Shown in pieces: positions 1-7,784 of a stretch of DNA of 64,000 bases. This DNA comes from Corynebacterium uterequi (GTDB lineage Bacteria > Actinomycetota > Actinomycetes > Mycobacteriales > Mycobacteriaceae), in contig NZ_CP011546.1 in NCBI RefSeq assembly GCF_001021065.1, forward strand, positions 744,001 through 808,000. Reading direction: 5' to 3'. A program made the position numbers and the translations under genes. Position 1 is the stretch's first letter. Each line of letters opens with the position of its first letter. The notes beneath the pieces were generated by a model. That model was not told the DNA's origin and made no database searches. It worked only from the letters and a program-made list of their open reading frames with translations.

Positions 1-1
1 G

Positions 2-1801
2 GAAAAGGTGTCGAAAAGCTACGGGCTGAAGACTCTGCTCGACGGCGTTAGCCTCGGTGTGCAAACCGGGGACCGCATCGGCGTCGTCGGCCTCAACGGC
101 GGCGGTAAAACCACCTTGCTCGAGGTCCTCACCGGCATCGCGCCGGCCGACTCCGGGCGGGTATCCCACGCCTCGGACCTGCGCATGGCGGTCGTCACCC
201 AACAGGCGAAGCTCGACGACTCCCACACCATCGGCCAGGTGGTGGTGGAGCCCCTAGGACTGGACACCTATGAGTGGGCCTCTAACGCCCGCGTCCGCGA
301 CGTCCTCGGCGGCCTGGGCGTGGCCGAGCTGGGCCTAGGCACCGCGGTGGGGGAGCTGTCCGGCGGGGAACGACGCCGCGTCAACCTCGCCGCAGCGCTC
401 GTTCAGGACCTCGACCTCATCGTCCTCGACGAGCCGACGAACCACCTCGACGTGGAAGGCGTCCAATGGCTCGCGGAACACCTGCTCAGCCGCAAGCTGG
501 CACTCATCGTCGTTACCCACGACCGCTGGTTCCTCGACACAGTGGCAACCAAAACCTGGGAGGTCCACGACGGCCGGGTCGACTTCTACGAGGGTGGCTA
601 TAACGACTGGACCTTCGCCCGCGCTGAGCGGGCTCGCCAGGCCGACGCCATGGAACAACGGCGCCGCAACCTGGCCCGCAAGGAGCTTGCCTGGCTGCGC
701 CGCGGCGCCCCGGCCCGCACGTCGAAGCCGCGCTATCGCATCGAAGCCGCCGAGGCCCTCATCGCCGATGTCCCCGCCCCCCGCAACAGCGTCGAGTTGC
801 TCGCCTTCTCGCGGCAGCGGCAGGGCAAGGTAGTCGTAGAGCTCGAAGACGCCCGCATCGAGACCGTCGACGGCCGCTGCCTCGTCGATAACCTCACCTG
901 GAGGCTCGCGCCCGGCGAACGCATCGGCCTGGTGGGCGTGAACGGTTCCGGCAAAACGACGCTGCTGCGCGCTATTGCCGGCGCCCACGCGCTCACCGCC
1001 GGCACGCGCATCGAGGGTCAAACCGTGCGCCTCGGTTGGCTGCGCCAGGAACTCGATGACCTGGACCCGGACCGGCGCCTCCTGGACGCCGTGGAGGACG
1101 TCGCCAGCTACGTTCAGCTGGGCAAGAAGGAGCTCACCGCCTCCCAGCTCGCCGAACGCCTCGGGTTTTCTGCGAAGCGGCAGCGGGATTTCATCCGGGA
1201 TCTCTCCGGCGGTGAGCGGCGCCGTCTCCAACTGACGAGGGTGCTCATGGCTGAGCCGAACCTGCTGCTGCTCGACGAGCCAACCAACGACCTGGACATC
1301 GATACCCTCCAGGAATTGGAATCCTTGCTCGACTCCTGGCCGGGGACGCTCATCGTCATCTCTCACGACCGCTACCTCATCGAACGCATCGCGGACAACG
1401 TCTACGCGCTCTTCGGAGACGGCAAGCTCACCCACCTGCCGGCGGGAATTGATGAGTATCTCGCACGCCGCGCCGCGGCCGCCGACGCCGCCTCCGGGCC
1501 CATCAACCTCGGTGAAACGAAGCATGCTACGGCGTCGACGCCGGCCGCCGACGGGCAGCCCCGGCTGAGTTCGCAGCAGGAGCGGGAACTGAAGAAGAAG
1601 CTCAACGCCGTCGAAAGGAAGATGGCCAAGACGGCCGAGCGCATCGCAACCTTCGAACAGGAGCTAGCCGAGCTGTCCATGAACCCGGATCCGGACATGG
1701 GCAAGCTAGCCGACGCTGACCGGGAGCTGCGGGCCGCCCAGGCCGAGCACGAGGAGCTAGAGATGCAGTGGCTGGAGATCGGCGAGCAGCTGGAAGGCTA
1801 G
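2..1801 (+). CDS. ABC-F family ATPase (5' end outside window)
   Basis: Twin-ATPase ABC protein without membrane segments, the ABC-F architecture of Uup/EttA-type ribosome-associated factors and of some antibiotic-protection proteins. Counting from the GTG at base 8, the first Walker A (GLNGGGKTT) is near residues 28-36, the signature LSGGE near 117-121 and Walker B with the ABC-F DEPTNHLD near 137-148; the second set (GVNGSGKTT, LSGGE, DEPTNDLD) lies near 310, 399 and 420. A charged helical tail (about 525-597) ends the protein, as in Uup-like members. The frame is open to the first base and reads E-K before V-S-K-S-Y-G, the usual start of an ABC-F domain, so the true start is upstream of the window and the GTG at 8 is internal. 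The stop interlocks with that of the convergent response regulator. Uup-like versus resistance subtype cannot be settled here. Confidence 0.93.
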   Translation, partial: EKVSKSYGLKTLLDGVSLGVQTGDRIGVVGLNGGGKTTLLEVLTGIAPADSGRVSHASDLRMAVVTQQAKLDDSHTIGQVVVEPLGLDTYEWASNARVRDVLGGLGVAELGLGTAVGELSGGERRRVNLAAALVQDLDLIVLDEPTNHLDVEGVQWLAEHLLSRKLALIVVTHDRWFLDTVATKTWEVHDGRVDFYEGGYNDWTFARAERARQADAMEQRRRNLARKELAWLRRGAPARTSKPRYRIEAAEALIADVPAPRNSVELLAFSRQRQGKVVVELEDARIETVDGRCLVDNLTWRLAPGERIGLVGVNGSGKTTLLRAIAGAHALTAGTRIEGQTVRLGWLRQELDDLDPDRRLLDAVEDVASYVQLGKKELTASQLAERLGFSAKRQRDFIRDLSGGERRRLQLTRVLMAEPNLLLLDEPTNDLDIDTLQELESLLDSWPGTLIVISHDRYLIERIADNVYALFGDGKLTHLPAGIDEYLARRAAAADAASGPINLGETKHATASTPAADGQPRLSSQQERELKKKLNAVERKMAKTAERIATFEQELAELSMNPDPDMGKLADADRELRAAQAEHEELEMQWLEIGEQLEG

Positions 1802-2481
1802 GCGCCGGCTCCGCCGAGGAGCATGAGCGTGAGCTGCACGCGGGTCTTCACGCCGAAGCGCTTGAGCAGTGAAGACACGTGCCGCTTCACGGTGGACTCC
1901 GAAAAGTGGGTCACTTCCGCGATCTGTGCGTTGGACTTTCCTTCGCACACGAGGCGGAGGACTTCCTCCTCGCGTTCGTTTAGCATGACGCCGTTGATCT
2001 TGATCGGCGGCGACGACCGCCGCATAACGGGGCGCTTCGCACCCCGGGCGTTGTGGGCCAGGGTGGCGTCGACGAGCCGGCTGACGCAGTCCGGGGACAA
2101 GGCGGTGCCGCCATACATGGCGTCTCGAACCGCGTCGATGATCTCCTTAGGCCGGGAGCTTTTGAGAATATAGCCGGCGCCACCGAGGGCGAGGACTTCG
2201 AGCATGGTGGTGTCCGTGTCGAATCCGGTGATCGCGACGAACACCGGAGACTCCTCGGTGCGGCGGATGATCTTGAGTAGCTCGATACCGTTGATATCGG
2301 GCATGCGGATGTCTGAGAGAACCAGGTCCACGGAGATCCGGTTGAGCAGATCGATGGCTTCGCGGCCATTACGCGCTTCGGCGACGACCTTGAGATCATC
2401 CGTGGTTTCGAAGTAAATCTTGAACGCGCGGATGATCGCAGGGTCGTCGTCGACCAGCAGGATTCGAGTTATCTCGGACAC
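1798..2481 (-). CDS. Two-component response regulator, NarL/LuxR family
   Basis: 227-residue DNA-binding response regulator. The receiver domain (about 1-125) has the acidic pocket DDD at 11-13, the phospho-acceptor D57 in SDIRMPD and the conserved Lys in YILKSSRPKE near 107. The C-terminal LuxR-type helix-turn-helix (about 165-222) begins LNEREEEVLRLVCEGKSN and contains SESTVKRHVSSLLKR. The start is GTG at 2481, 16 nt after the stop of the small peptide gene; no strong Shine-Dalgarno is visible, so translation may be coupled to the upstream frame. It is the last gene of a minus-strand set, kinase-peptide-regulator, and its partner is almost certainly the kinase at 2721-3806. The stop overlaps the ABC-F stop by 4 bp. 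The ligand and regulon are unknown; a HrrA/ChrA-type haem role is possible but unsupported. Confidence 0.93.
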   Translation of the reverse strand: MSEITRILLVDDDPAIIRAFKIYFETTDDLKVVAEARNGREAIDLLNRISVDLVLSDIRMPDINGIELLKIIRRTEESPVFVAITGFDTDTTMLEVLALGGAGYILKSSRPKEIIDAVRDAMYGGTALSPDCVSRLVDATLAHNARGAKRPVMRRSSPPIKINGVMLNEREEEVLRLVCEGKSNAQIAEVTHFSESTVKRHVSSLLKRFGVKTRVQLTLMLLGGAGA

Positions 2482-2497
2482 GAGGTAAAGGGTACTA

Positions 2498-2632
2498 CTA
2501 GAAGCACCACGCGAGCATCGGGTAGGCCTTGCAGGTGTAGCGGAAGCCGGGCTCGCGGTTGGTGATGTCGGTCAGGCCGACGAAGAGCTGGGACAGGACA
2601 ACGAGGCTGGTGAGGACTGCGGTGATCTTCAT
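2498..2632 (-). CDS. 44-aa secreted or membrane peptide between kinase and regulator
   Basis: Small gene that I found by reading the gap between kinase and regulator; I recognise no family. It encodes 44 residues from an ATG: a Lys at position 3, a hydrophobic stretch (about 4-20, TAVLTSLVVLSQLFVGL), a polar middle (TDITNREPGFRYT) and a short tail with two cysteines (C34, C43) ending A-W-C-F. Forty-two of the 44 sense codons end in G or C, the bias of real genes here, so a chance frame is unlikely. A TATACC hexamer ends 9 nt before the ATG and there is no Shine-Dalgarno, so the transcript may start at or just before the ATG. The gap to the regulator is 16 bp and to the kinase 88 bp. It may be a secreted signal peptide, a small membrane subunit of the kinase, or something unrelated. 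Confidence 0.7.
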   Translation of the reverse strand: MKITAVLTSLVVLSQLFVGLTDITNREPGFRYTCKAYPMLAWCF

Positions 2633-2665
2633 AGGTGGGATGGTATAGCATCACCCAAGAGTTCG

Positions 2666-2681
2666 CTAGGTGAAAACCTAG
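2666..2681. promoter_or_regulatory. Perfect inverted repeat upstream of the small peptide gene
   Basis: CTAGGT-GAAA-ACCTAG, two 6-bp arms around a 4-bp spacer, 34 bp upstream of the small peptide ATG and between the kinase and peptide genes. It lies about 20 bp upstream of the TATACC hexamer, so it overlaps the expected -35 region. The symmetry fits a dimeric LuxR-type regulator, and autoregulation is a reasonable guess; binding is not shown. Confidence 0.5.
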
Positions 2682-2720
2682 AAAAGCATGAGACCTCTGC
2701 CACAATTCCTGAGAAAACTC

Positions 2721-3806
2721 TCAGCAAGGCGCGACGGCGATGAGGGTCCAGCGGTCGTTTTCGCTGGTAGTCGTTATGCTGCCGCGGATGGACTGCATGT
2801 GTGCCTGCATGGACCGCAATCCGATGCCGGAGGATCCCAGGTGAGAGACATCCTTGTGACCGACCTCGTTGACCACCGTCAGGATGATCTTCTCTGAATC
2901 TTCGGGTTGCTCCACGGTGAGGATGACGGGGGACTTGGGCTGCGCGTACTTGATGATATTGACCACCGCCTCGTGCATCACCTGTCCGAGGGCCCCGGCC
3001 TGGACGGCGCTGAGCTGGGTTTTTTCCAACTGGTAGTGGGATCGCACCCGGAATTTGTGGCGAGACAGCAGCCGTACCTGGTTCTGAAACTGCTTCTCGA
3101 AGGTGGGACCGGGTTTGTCCCCGGTCAGGCCCGAGGGCGTGTTCAAGGAGGCCAGAAGCGTGCGTGTCTGGGTGATGGCGTTGCGGCCGAGGTCGGCCAG
3201 GGTGTCGAGGTCGTCGGCCAGCTCTGGATCCTTCGCGCCCCGGGTCAACGACAGTGCCTCCGCCTGAACGACGAGCGAGGTCAGGGTTGCCGCCACCGAG
3301 TCGTGCAAGGACTTAGCCAGCTCCTCCTGCCGGCGTTTTTGTTCCTCTCGCGCGCGTTCCCGAGACTTGACCGTCTTACGGATCCAGATACCCAGCAACA
3401 ACGCGCCGAGGGTGAGAAGCAGCCAGATGATGGTCGCCTCGGGCTCGAGGGCGATGTCACCATCCTCCGGGTCGTAGATGCCGGCGAATCCGATGAACAC
3501 CGCGAAGCCCAGCGCCCACCAATAGTTGCAGCGCGCAGCGACGATGGTGAGCAGGAAGGCGCCGTAGAAAATGCCCAAACCATAGCGGTTGCCTACCAAC
3601 CACATGAGGATGAAGATGGCCGCAGTACTCAGCAGTGCGGCGCGGGGGTTCTGTAGGCCCCAGATCATGCACACCCCCAGCGCGGCGATGAGCAGGACGT
3701 AAAACGGTCCTGGGATCGGGGTCGACGTCAGCATTGTGAGGAAGAATAATGCCAGCGCCACCAGCGTTGCCACGACGGTGAGGTTATTTCTCAGTTTCAG
3801 CCACAC
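2721..3806 (-). CDS. Sensor histidine kinase (HisKA_3 type) with six membrane helices
   Basis: 361-residue kinase of the family that pairs with NarL-type regulators. The N-terminal half has six predicted membrane helices (about 9-28, 31-50, 55-72, 75-91, 95-110, 123-142) with very short loops and no large extracellular sensor. A charged linker (143-162) leads to the HisKA_3 motif KSLHDSVAATLTSL with phospho-acceptor H168 followed by D169. The ATPase domain has an N-box (HEAVVNIIKYAQ, about 278-289) and a G-box (SSGIGLRS), but the usual D-x-G segment reads VVNEVG, so this domain is slightly divergent. The start is GTG at 3806. Downstream on the same strand are the 44-aa peptide and the response regulator. 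A membrane-embedded input region suits a hydrophobic, membrane-stress or peptide cue. Confidence 0.92.
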   Translation of the reverse strand: MWLKLRNNLTVVATLVALALFFLTMLTSTPIPGPFYVLLIAALGVCMIWGLQNPRAALLSTAAIFILMWLVGNRYGLGIFYGAFLLTIVAARCNYWWALGFAVFIGFAGIYDPEDGDIALEPEATIIWLLLTLGALLLGIWIRKTVKSRERAREEQKRRQEELAKSLHDSVAATLTSLVVQAEALSLTRGAKDPELADDLDTLADLGRNAITQTRTLLASLNTPSGLTGDKPGPTFEKQFQNQVRLLSRHKFRVRSHYQLEKTQLSAVQAGALGQVMHEAVVNIIKYAQPKSPVILTVEQPEDSEKIILTVVNEVGHKDVSHLGSSGIGLRSMQAHMQSIRGSITTTSENDRWTLIAVAPC

Positions 3807-3881
3807 ACCGTCGATGCTCTCACATCGTGCCCTAGGCCTGGAACCGTGCGGTGCCTCTTAACACCGCGCGGTGGTGGCTGC

Positions 3882-4454
3882 CTACAGGTTGTCCACCGCG
3901 TACTGCGCCTGCTCGGGCGTGAACTGCTCGCCGTACTCGGACACCAGTTGGTCGTAGACCGCCGCCGGGGACATCGCCATGTCCTCCACGTACGTCTTCG
4001 CCTTCTCCAGGGCGTTGGCGTTCCAGTCCGTCTCCACGTTATCGACCGCGTACTGTGCCGCCTCGGCGCTGAACTGTCCGCCATATTCGCTGGTGAGCTG
4101 GTCATAGATCCCGGCGTAGGACATGTGCATGGTGTTCGCGTAGACGTCGGCCTGGCGCAGGGCGTTGCGGTGTTCCTGCGGCACGTCAGCGGAAGCCTCA
4201 TCCTTGGCCGAATCGTCGGCCGCAGCGTCCCCGTCGACGAGCTGAGCGGCGCCGTCGGCGGCGGACTCCGACGAGCCTTCGGTGTCTCCGCCGCCGAAGA
4301 TGGCCCCGAGGATCCCGAGGCCGAGCACGATGGCCACCAGGATGAGCGCAACCTTGGCGCAGCCGCCGCGCTTCTTCTTTTTCAGCACGTACCCCTCCGG
4401 GACGAAGCCCTCCGGCGTGGGCTGGGAGTTGGTGGGTTGTGCAGGAGTGCTCAT
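3882..4454 (-). CDS. Ltp-repeat membrane protein (host cell surface-exposed lipoprotein domain)
   Basis: 190-residue envelope protein. After a Pro/Gln-rich cytoplasmic start and a KKKKRGG patch comes one membrane helix (about 34-52, VALILVAIVLGLGILGAIF), then an acidic Ser/Ala linker and two tandem repeats of about 45 residues: LRQADVYANTMHMS...QYAVDNV and LEKAKTYVEDMAMS...QYAVDNL. These match the Ltp (PF07553-type) repeat, a helical module found in actinobacterial surface proteins and in some phage superinfection-exclusion lipoproteins. The helix is an uncleaved anchor rather than a lipobox signal. An AAGGAG precedes the ATG by 7 nt. The gene is alone on the minus strand. Function is unknown; surface display is the inference. 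Confidence 0.82.
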   Translation of the reverse strand: MSTPAQPTNSQPTPEGFVPEGYVLKKKKRGGCAKVALILVAIVLGLGILGAIFGGGDTEGSSESAADGAAQLVDGDAAADDSAKDEASADVPQEHRNALRQADVYANTMHMSYAGIYDQLTSEYGGQFSAEAAQYAVDNVETDWNANALEKAKTYVEDMAMSPAAVYDQLVSEYGEQFTPEQAQYAVDNL

Positions 4455-4597
4455 AGGTTCTCCTTCGCGTTATGAGCGTGATCGACTAGTGAGACTCATT
4501 AAACGTGACCGGCCTGACATGAAACTCCCAGCTCGTTCGAAGGTTTCGAATATTGACCTGCCAGGCTTCGGCCGGGGTGGTCGTTAGCATGGGGGTC

Positions 4598-4921
4598 ATG
4601 ATTCTCATCAACGTGAAATTCCGCCCGCGCCCCGAGTTCATCGAGTCCTTCCCGGAGAAGGTCGCCAAGTTCACCCGCGAGACCCGCCGCGAGGCGGGAA
4701 ACATCTTCTTCGACTGGTACCGCAGCGTCGACGACCCCAGCGTCTACATCCTCACCGAGGCCTTCCACGACGACGCCGCCGTCGCCCATGTGAACTCCCC
4801 GCACTTCAAGGAGGCAGAGGAACTCTTCCCGACCATCCTGCTTGAGACCCCGCAGATCATCAACACCCTCATCCCCGGCAAGACCGAGTGGGATGAGATG
4901 GCCGAGTTCCGCGTCGACTAA
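4598..4921 (+). CDS. Antibiotic biosynthesis monooxygenase-family protein
   Basis: 107-residue single-domain protein of the ABM/YgiN dimeric ferredoxin-like fold (quinol monooxygenases and related small enzymes). The start MILINVKFRPRPEFIESF, the central REAGNIFFDWYRS and YILTEAFHDDAAVAHVNSPHF with the late His are typical. The ATG at 4598 is chosen because a TAGCAT hexamer ends exactly 7 nt before it (leaderless transcript); an in-frame ATG at 4589 lies inside that hexamer. Substrate is unknown. Confidence 0.85.
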   Translation: MILINVKFRPRPEFIESFPEKVAKFTRETRREAGNIFFDWYRSVDDPSVYILTEAFHDDAAVAHVNSPHFKEAEELFPTILLETPQIINTLIPGKTEWDEMAEFRVD

Positions 4922-5002
4922 GAGCCGACTAAGAACTACGACATTGCCCCCATCCGGCGCGCAATTTCTTCTGGTTATAACCCGCGATCTAGGGTCGAGA
5001 CC

Positions 5003-5860
5003 ATGGCTAAGAAATCCGACGCTCCAGCCCATCGACCCGCCAAGTTGGATAAGCACGCCTACGAGAAGGAACTGAAGAAGCTCCAGGCCCAGCTAGTAGA
5101 TCTTCAGCAGTGGGTAGTCAACAACGGTGAGCGGGTAGTCATCGTCATGGAGGGCCGCGACGCGGCCGGCAAGGGGTCCGCAATCAGCCGGATCACGCAG
5201 TACCTCAACCCGCGATCCTGCCGCGTGGAGGCCCTACCCAAGCCGAACGAGCAGGAAAAGGGCCAGTGGTATTTCCAGCGCTACATCGAGCGCCTGCCGT
5301 CCGCCGGGGAGATCGTCATCTTTGACCGCTCCTGGTACAACCGGGCCGGCGTGGAACGCGTCATGGGCTTTTGTACCACCAAGGAGTACCGCCGCTTCCT
5401 CGCCCAGGCCCCCATCTTCGAAAGGCTCCTCGTCGAAGACGGCATTCACCTGCGTAAGTACTGGTTCTCCGTGTCCCCGGAGGAGCAATTGCGCCGCTTC
5501 CACTCCCGAGTCGATGACCCGCTGCGCCGGTGGAAGCTCTCACCCATGGACGTCGAGTCCATCAACCGGTGGGATGACTACTCCAAGGCCAAGGACGAGA
5601 TGTTCGTTCACACCGACACGGTGCTGGCCCCTTGGTACACCGTGGAAAGCGAGGACAAAAAGCGCTCCCGCATCAACGTCATCAAGCACATCCTCGACTC
5701 GATTCCCTACGAGTCCTCCGAGCCGCTCATTCCCGAGCTGCCCGAACGGACCCAGCAGGGCAGCATCGAGCGGCCGCCGCGCCAGGAATTCCGCTACGTG
5801 CCCGATTACGCCGCCACCCTAGAAAAGCGCAAGCACCAGGGCAAGGGCAAGAAGCGCTAG
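5003..5860 (+). CDS. ppk2: Polyphosphate kinase 2
   Basis: 285-residue PPK2-family kinase, which transfers phosphate between polyphosphate and nucleotides; in corynebacteria this family is the main polyphosphate kinase. The family landmarks are present: Walker A EGRDAAGKGS at about 50-59, Walker B IVIFDRSWYNR at 104-114 with the conserved Arg and Tyr of the lid, and the RRFHSRVDDPLRRWKLSPMD segment. The C-terminal 20 residues are basic. TAGGGT ends 7 nt before the ATG, so the mRNA is probably leaderless. It is single-domain and matches one-domain class I PPK2. Its stop codon interlocks with the convergent HAD gene. An exopolyphosphatase is encoded at 46227. Confidence 0.94.
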   Translation: MAKKSDAPAHRPAKLDKHAYEKELKKLQAQLVDLQQWVVNNGERVVIVMEGRDAAGKGSAISRITQYLNPRSCRVEALPKPNEQEKGQWYFQRYIERLPSAGEIVIFDRSWYNRAGVERVMGFCTTKEYRRFLAQAPIFERLLVEDGIHLRKYWFSVSPEEQLRRFHSRVDDPLRRWKLSPMDVESINRWDDYSKAKDEMFVHTDTVLAPWYTVESEDKKRSRINVIKHILDSIPYESSEPLIPELPERTQQGSIERPPRQEFRYVPDYAATLEKRKHQGKGKKR

Positions 5861-7761
5861 CCCAGCAGCGCGTTGAGCTCGGTGATGACGCCGTGCTCAA
5901 CGTTCGACGGCGCGATGACGTCGGCGATCGCTTTGATCTCCGGGTGCGCGTTGGCCATCGCGTAGGCGACGCCGGCCGCGCGGAGCAACTCCATGTCGTT
6001 GAGGTAGTCGCCGAAGGCGATGGTGTCCTCGGCCGCCACGCCCAGCGTCTGCGCCAGCGACAGCAGTGCGACGCCCTTGTTGGCGTCGGCGGACATGACG
6101 TCCACCCAGTGCTTCCCGGAGACCGCCACCGAACACTCGGGCACCGTCTCGCGCAGCACGGGCGCGAGATAGTCCTCCGAGACATGCGGGGTGATGAACG
6201 CGAGCTTGATGACCTCGCCGTTAACCACCGAATGCAGATCCTCCACGACCCTCATCGACCGGTGGTAGGTCTGGACCTGCTCACGGATGTAGTCGTCTTC
6301 AATGTACAAAACGTAGGCGGCTTCGGGGCGGCACACGACGAGCCAACACTCCAGGCCGGCGGCGACGTCGATGACCCGGTGCGCGGACTCATCCGGCATG
6401 GGCGTGGTGGAGATGATCTTCCCGTTGTGGCTCACCGCAGTACCGTTTTCGGCGATAAAGGAGGACACGGCACGAGACCCGGCGGGGCGGTCGTCGAACA
6501 TCGCCTGCAGGGTCGCCAACTGGCGACCTGACGCGGGGGCGATGGTGACGGACTGCTGAGCGGCGCGCTCAAGCAGCGGCCAGAACTCCGCCGGGATCTT
6601 CCCCTCGCCGTCCAGCAACGTGCCATCCATGTCCACGGCCACCAACCGCGGCGGCAGCTCCACCCCGCGGAAGGCGGCGTACCCGGCGCGGGCCGCACCG
6701 ATAGTCACGCCTTGGGGCACGGGAGTGCGCAGGACCGCGGCGAGTGCCTCAGCGGTGGGGGAGGGCAGGCGCAGCTGCGGGTCGTCGAGCAAGACGACGG
6801 CGCGCCGGTCGCCCAGGTCCACCCACACGTGCTGCCACAACCCGGTGATGGGCTTAGCCATGTCGATCAGCCCGAGCTCCTCGGCCAACCGCTCGGGTAC
6901 TTCCTCGGCTGCGAGCACTGCAATGGCCTGGTCATGGCCGAAGCGCCGCACTGCCTGGCCCGCCCGGCTGGATGCCTCCCAACGGAATACACCGTCGGCA
7001 ACGGTGGCGAGGATGTCGCAGTGCGGTTCGATCGTGGCGCCGTTCGACGCCGTGAGCCGACCCACCGGATTTCCCGGGACCATGGTGAGCACCGCGTCCG
7101 GGAAACGACCGTCGAGTAAAAGCTGATGCTCGACGGCCGGGTAGTGGGCGTCGGCCCGCACCCTGCTTAAGGAAACGCCGACCCCGGCCACGTCCACGAT
7201 CACTCCATCGCGAAGCACCAGGCGGGTCCCGTCGGAGAGCACCCACTCATCTCCCTCCACGGTGAGCGTCAACCCTCGCACGGTGGCGAAAGAGCGCAGC
7301 GCCCGCTCGGCGTCGCGCCCCACTGTTAGGGGAAGCCCGAAGCGCAGCGCGTCGACGACGCTGCCGCGCGCCGGCGGTTCGGTGAGGACCACGACGCTGG
7401 TTACGCCGTCGTCGTGCGGGGCCAACAGGGCCGTCGCGCCGTTAAACAAGGTGCGGGCGGCCCGGAGGTGATCCGGCGTAGCCGGACCCGGGGCGGCCAG
7501 GTCCTCGCCGCCGGCGTCAACAATGCGCCCGGTCAACCACGTCCATTCGCCATCGGCGATCCGCGCCACCCGGGTGCCGGCGGCCGTACGATTATCCGGC
7601 CCGAGGCGCACCTCGACGTCCGCGTCGGGCGTCAAGTCAGCCGTCGGCGGGGCGTTGAACTCCACCGAGGTGATGAGAGGACGGGCGGCATCGACGCCGG
7701 CCTGCTCGATGACGCCGTCGGTGGCAAGCTCGGCCACGGTATGCGGAACGGGAAGAACCAT
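5857..7761 (-). CDS. HAD-IIB (Cof-type) hydrolase fused to a large uncharacterised N-terminal region
   Basis: 634-residue two-part protein. The C-terminal half (about 370-634) is a Cof/HAD-IIB phosphatase: motif I VAVDMDGTLLDG near 373-384, a Thr/Ser motif II in TIAPASGRQ, and the Lys/GDxxND motifs in ANKGVALL and FGDYLNDMELL near 580. Such enzymes usually dephosphorylate sugar phosphates or flavin precursors. The N-terminal 365 residues have no domain I can name; they are acidic, beta-rich in appearance and include SLSRVRADAHYP and GLWQHVWVDLGDRRAVVLL. TATTGT ends 7 nt before the ATG, supporting this leaderless start and the full fusion. The stop overlaps ppk2 by 4 bp. Substrate unknown. Confidence 0.87.
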   Translation of the reverse strand: MVLPVPHTVAELATDGVIEQAGVDAARPLITSVEFNAPPTADLTPDADVEVRLGPDNRTAAGTRVARIADGEWTWLTGRIVDAGGEDLAAPGPATPDHLRAARTLFNGATALLAPHDDGVTSVVVLTEPPARGSVVDALRFGLPLTVGRDAERALRSFATVRGLTLTVEGDEWVLSDGTRLVLRDGVIVDVAGVGVSLSRVRADAHYPAVEHQLLLDGRFPDAVLTMVPGNPVGRLTASNGATIEPHCDILATVADGVFRWEASSRAGQAVRRFGHDQAIAVLAAEEVPERLAEELGLIDMAKPITGLWQHVWVDLGDRRAVVLLDDPQLRLPSPTAEALAAVLRTPVPQGVTIGAARAGYAAFRGVELPPRLVAVDMDGTLLDGEGKIPAEFWPLLERAAQQSVTIAPASGRQLATLQAMFDDRPAGSRAVSSFIAENGTAVSHNGKIISTTPMPDESAHRVIDVAAGLECWLVVCRPEAAYVLYIEDDYIREQVQTYHRSMRVVEDLHSVVNGEVIKLAFITPHVSEDYLAPVLRETVPECSVAVSGKHWVDVMSADANKGVALLSLAQTLGVAAEDTIAFGDYLNDMELLRAAGVAYAMANAHPEIKAIADVIAPSNVEHGVITELNALLG

Positions 7762-7784
7762 GGCCTTAACAATAGCGGTGCCGG

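Noticed and set aside
335..1525. Long minus-strand frame opposite the ABC-F gene
   Set aside because: It is the antisense shadow of a clear ABC-F protein; its translation has no family features.
2498..2632. Calling the small peptide an AgrD homologue
   Set aside because: No AgrB-type processing enzyme is nearby and the sequence shows no AgrD motif; only the gene arrangement is similar.
2469..2705. 78-codon minus-strand frame across the kinase-regulator gap
   Set aside because: Arg/Pro/His-rich shadow of the better supported 44-aa peptide frame, and it runs into the regulator start.
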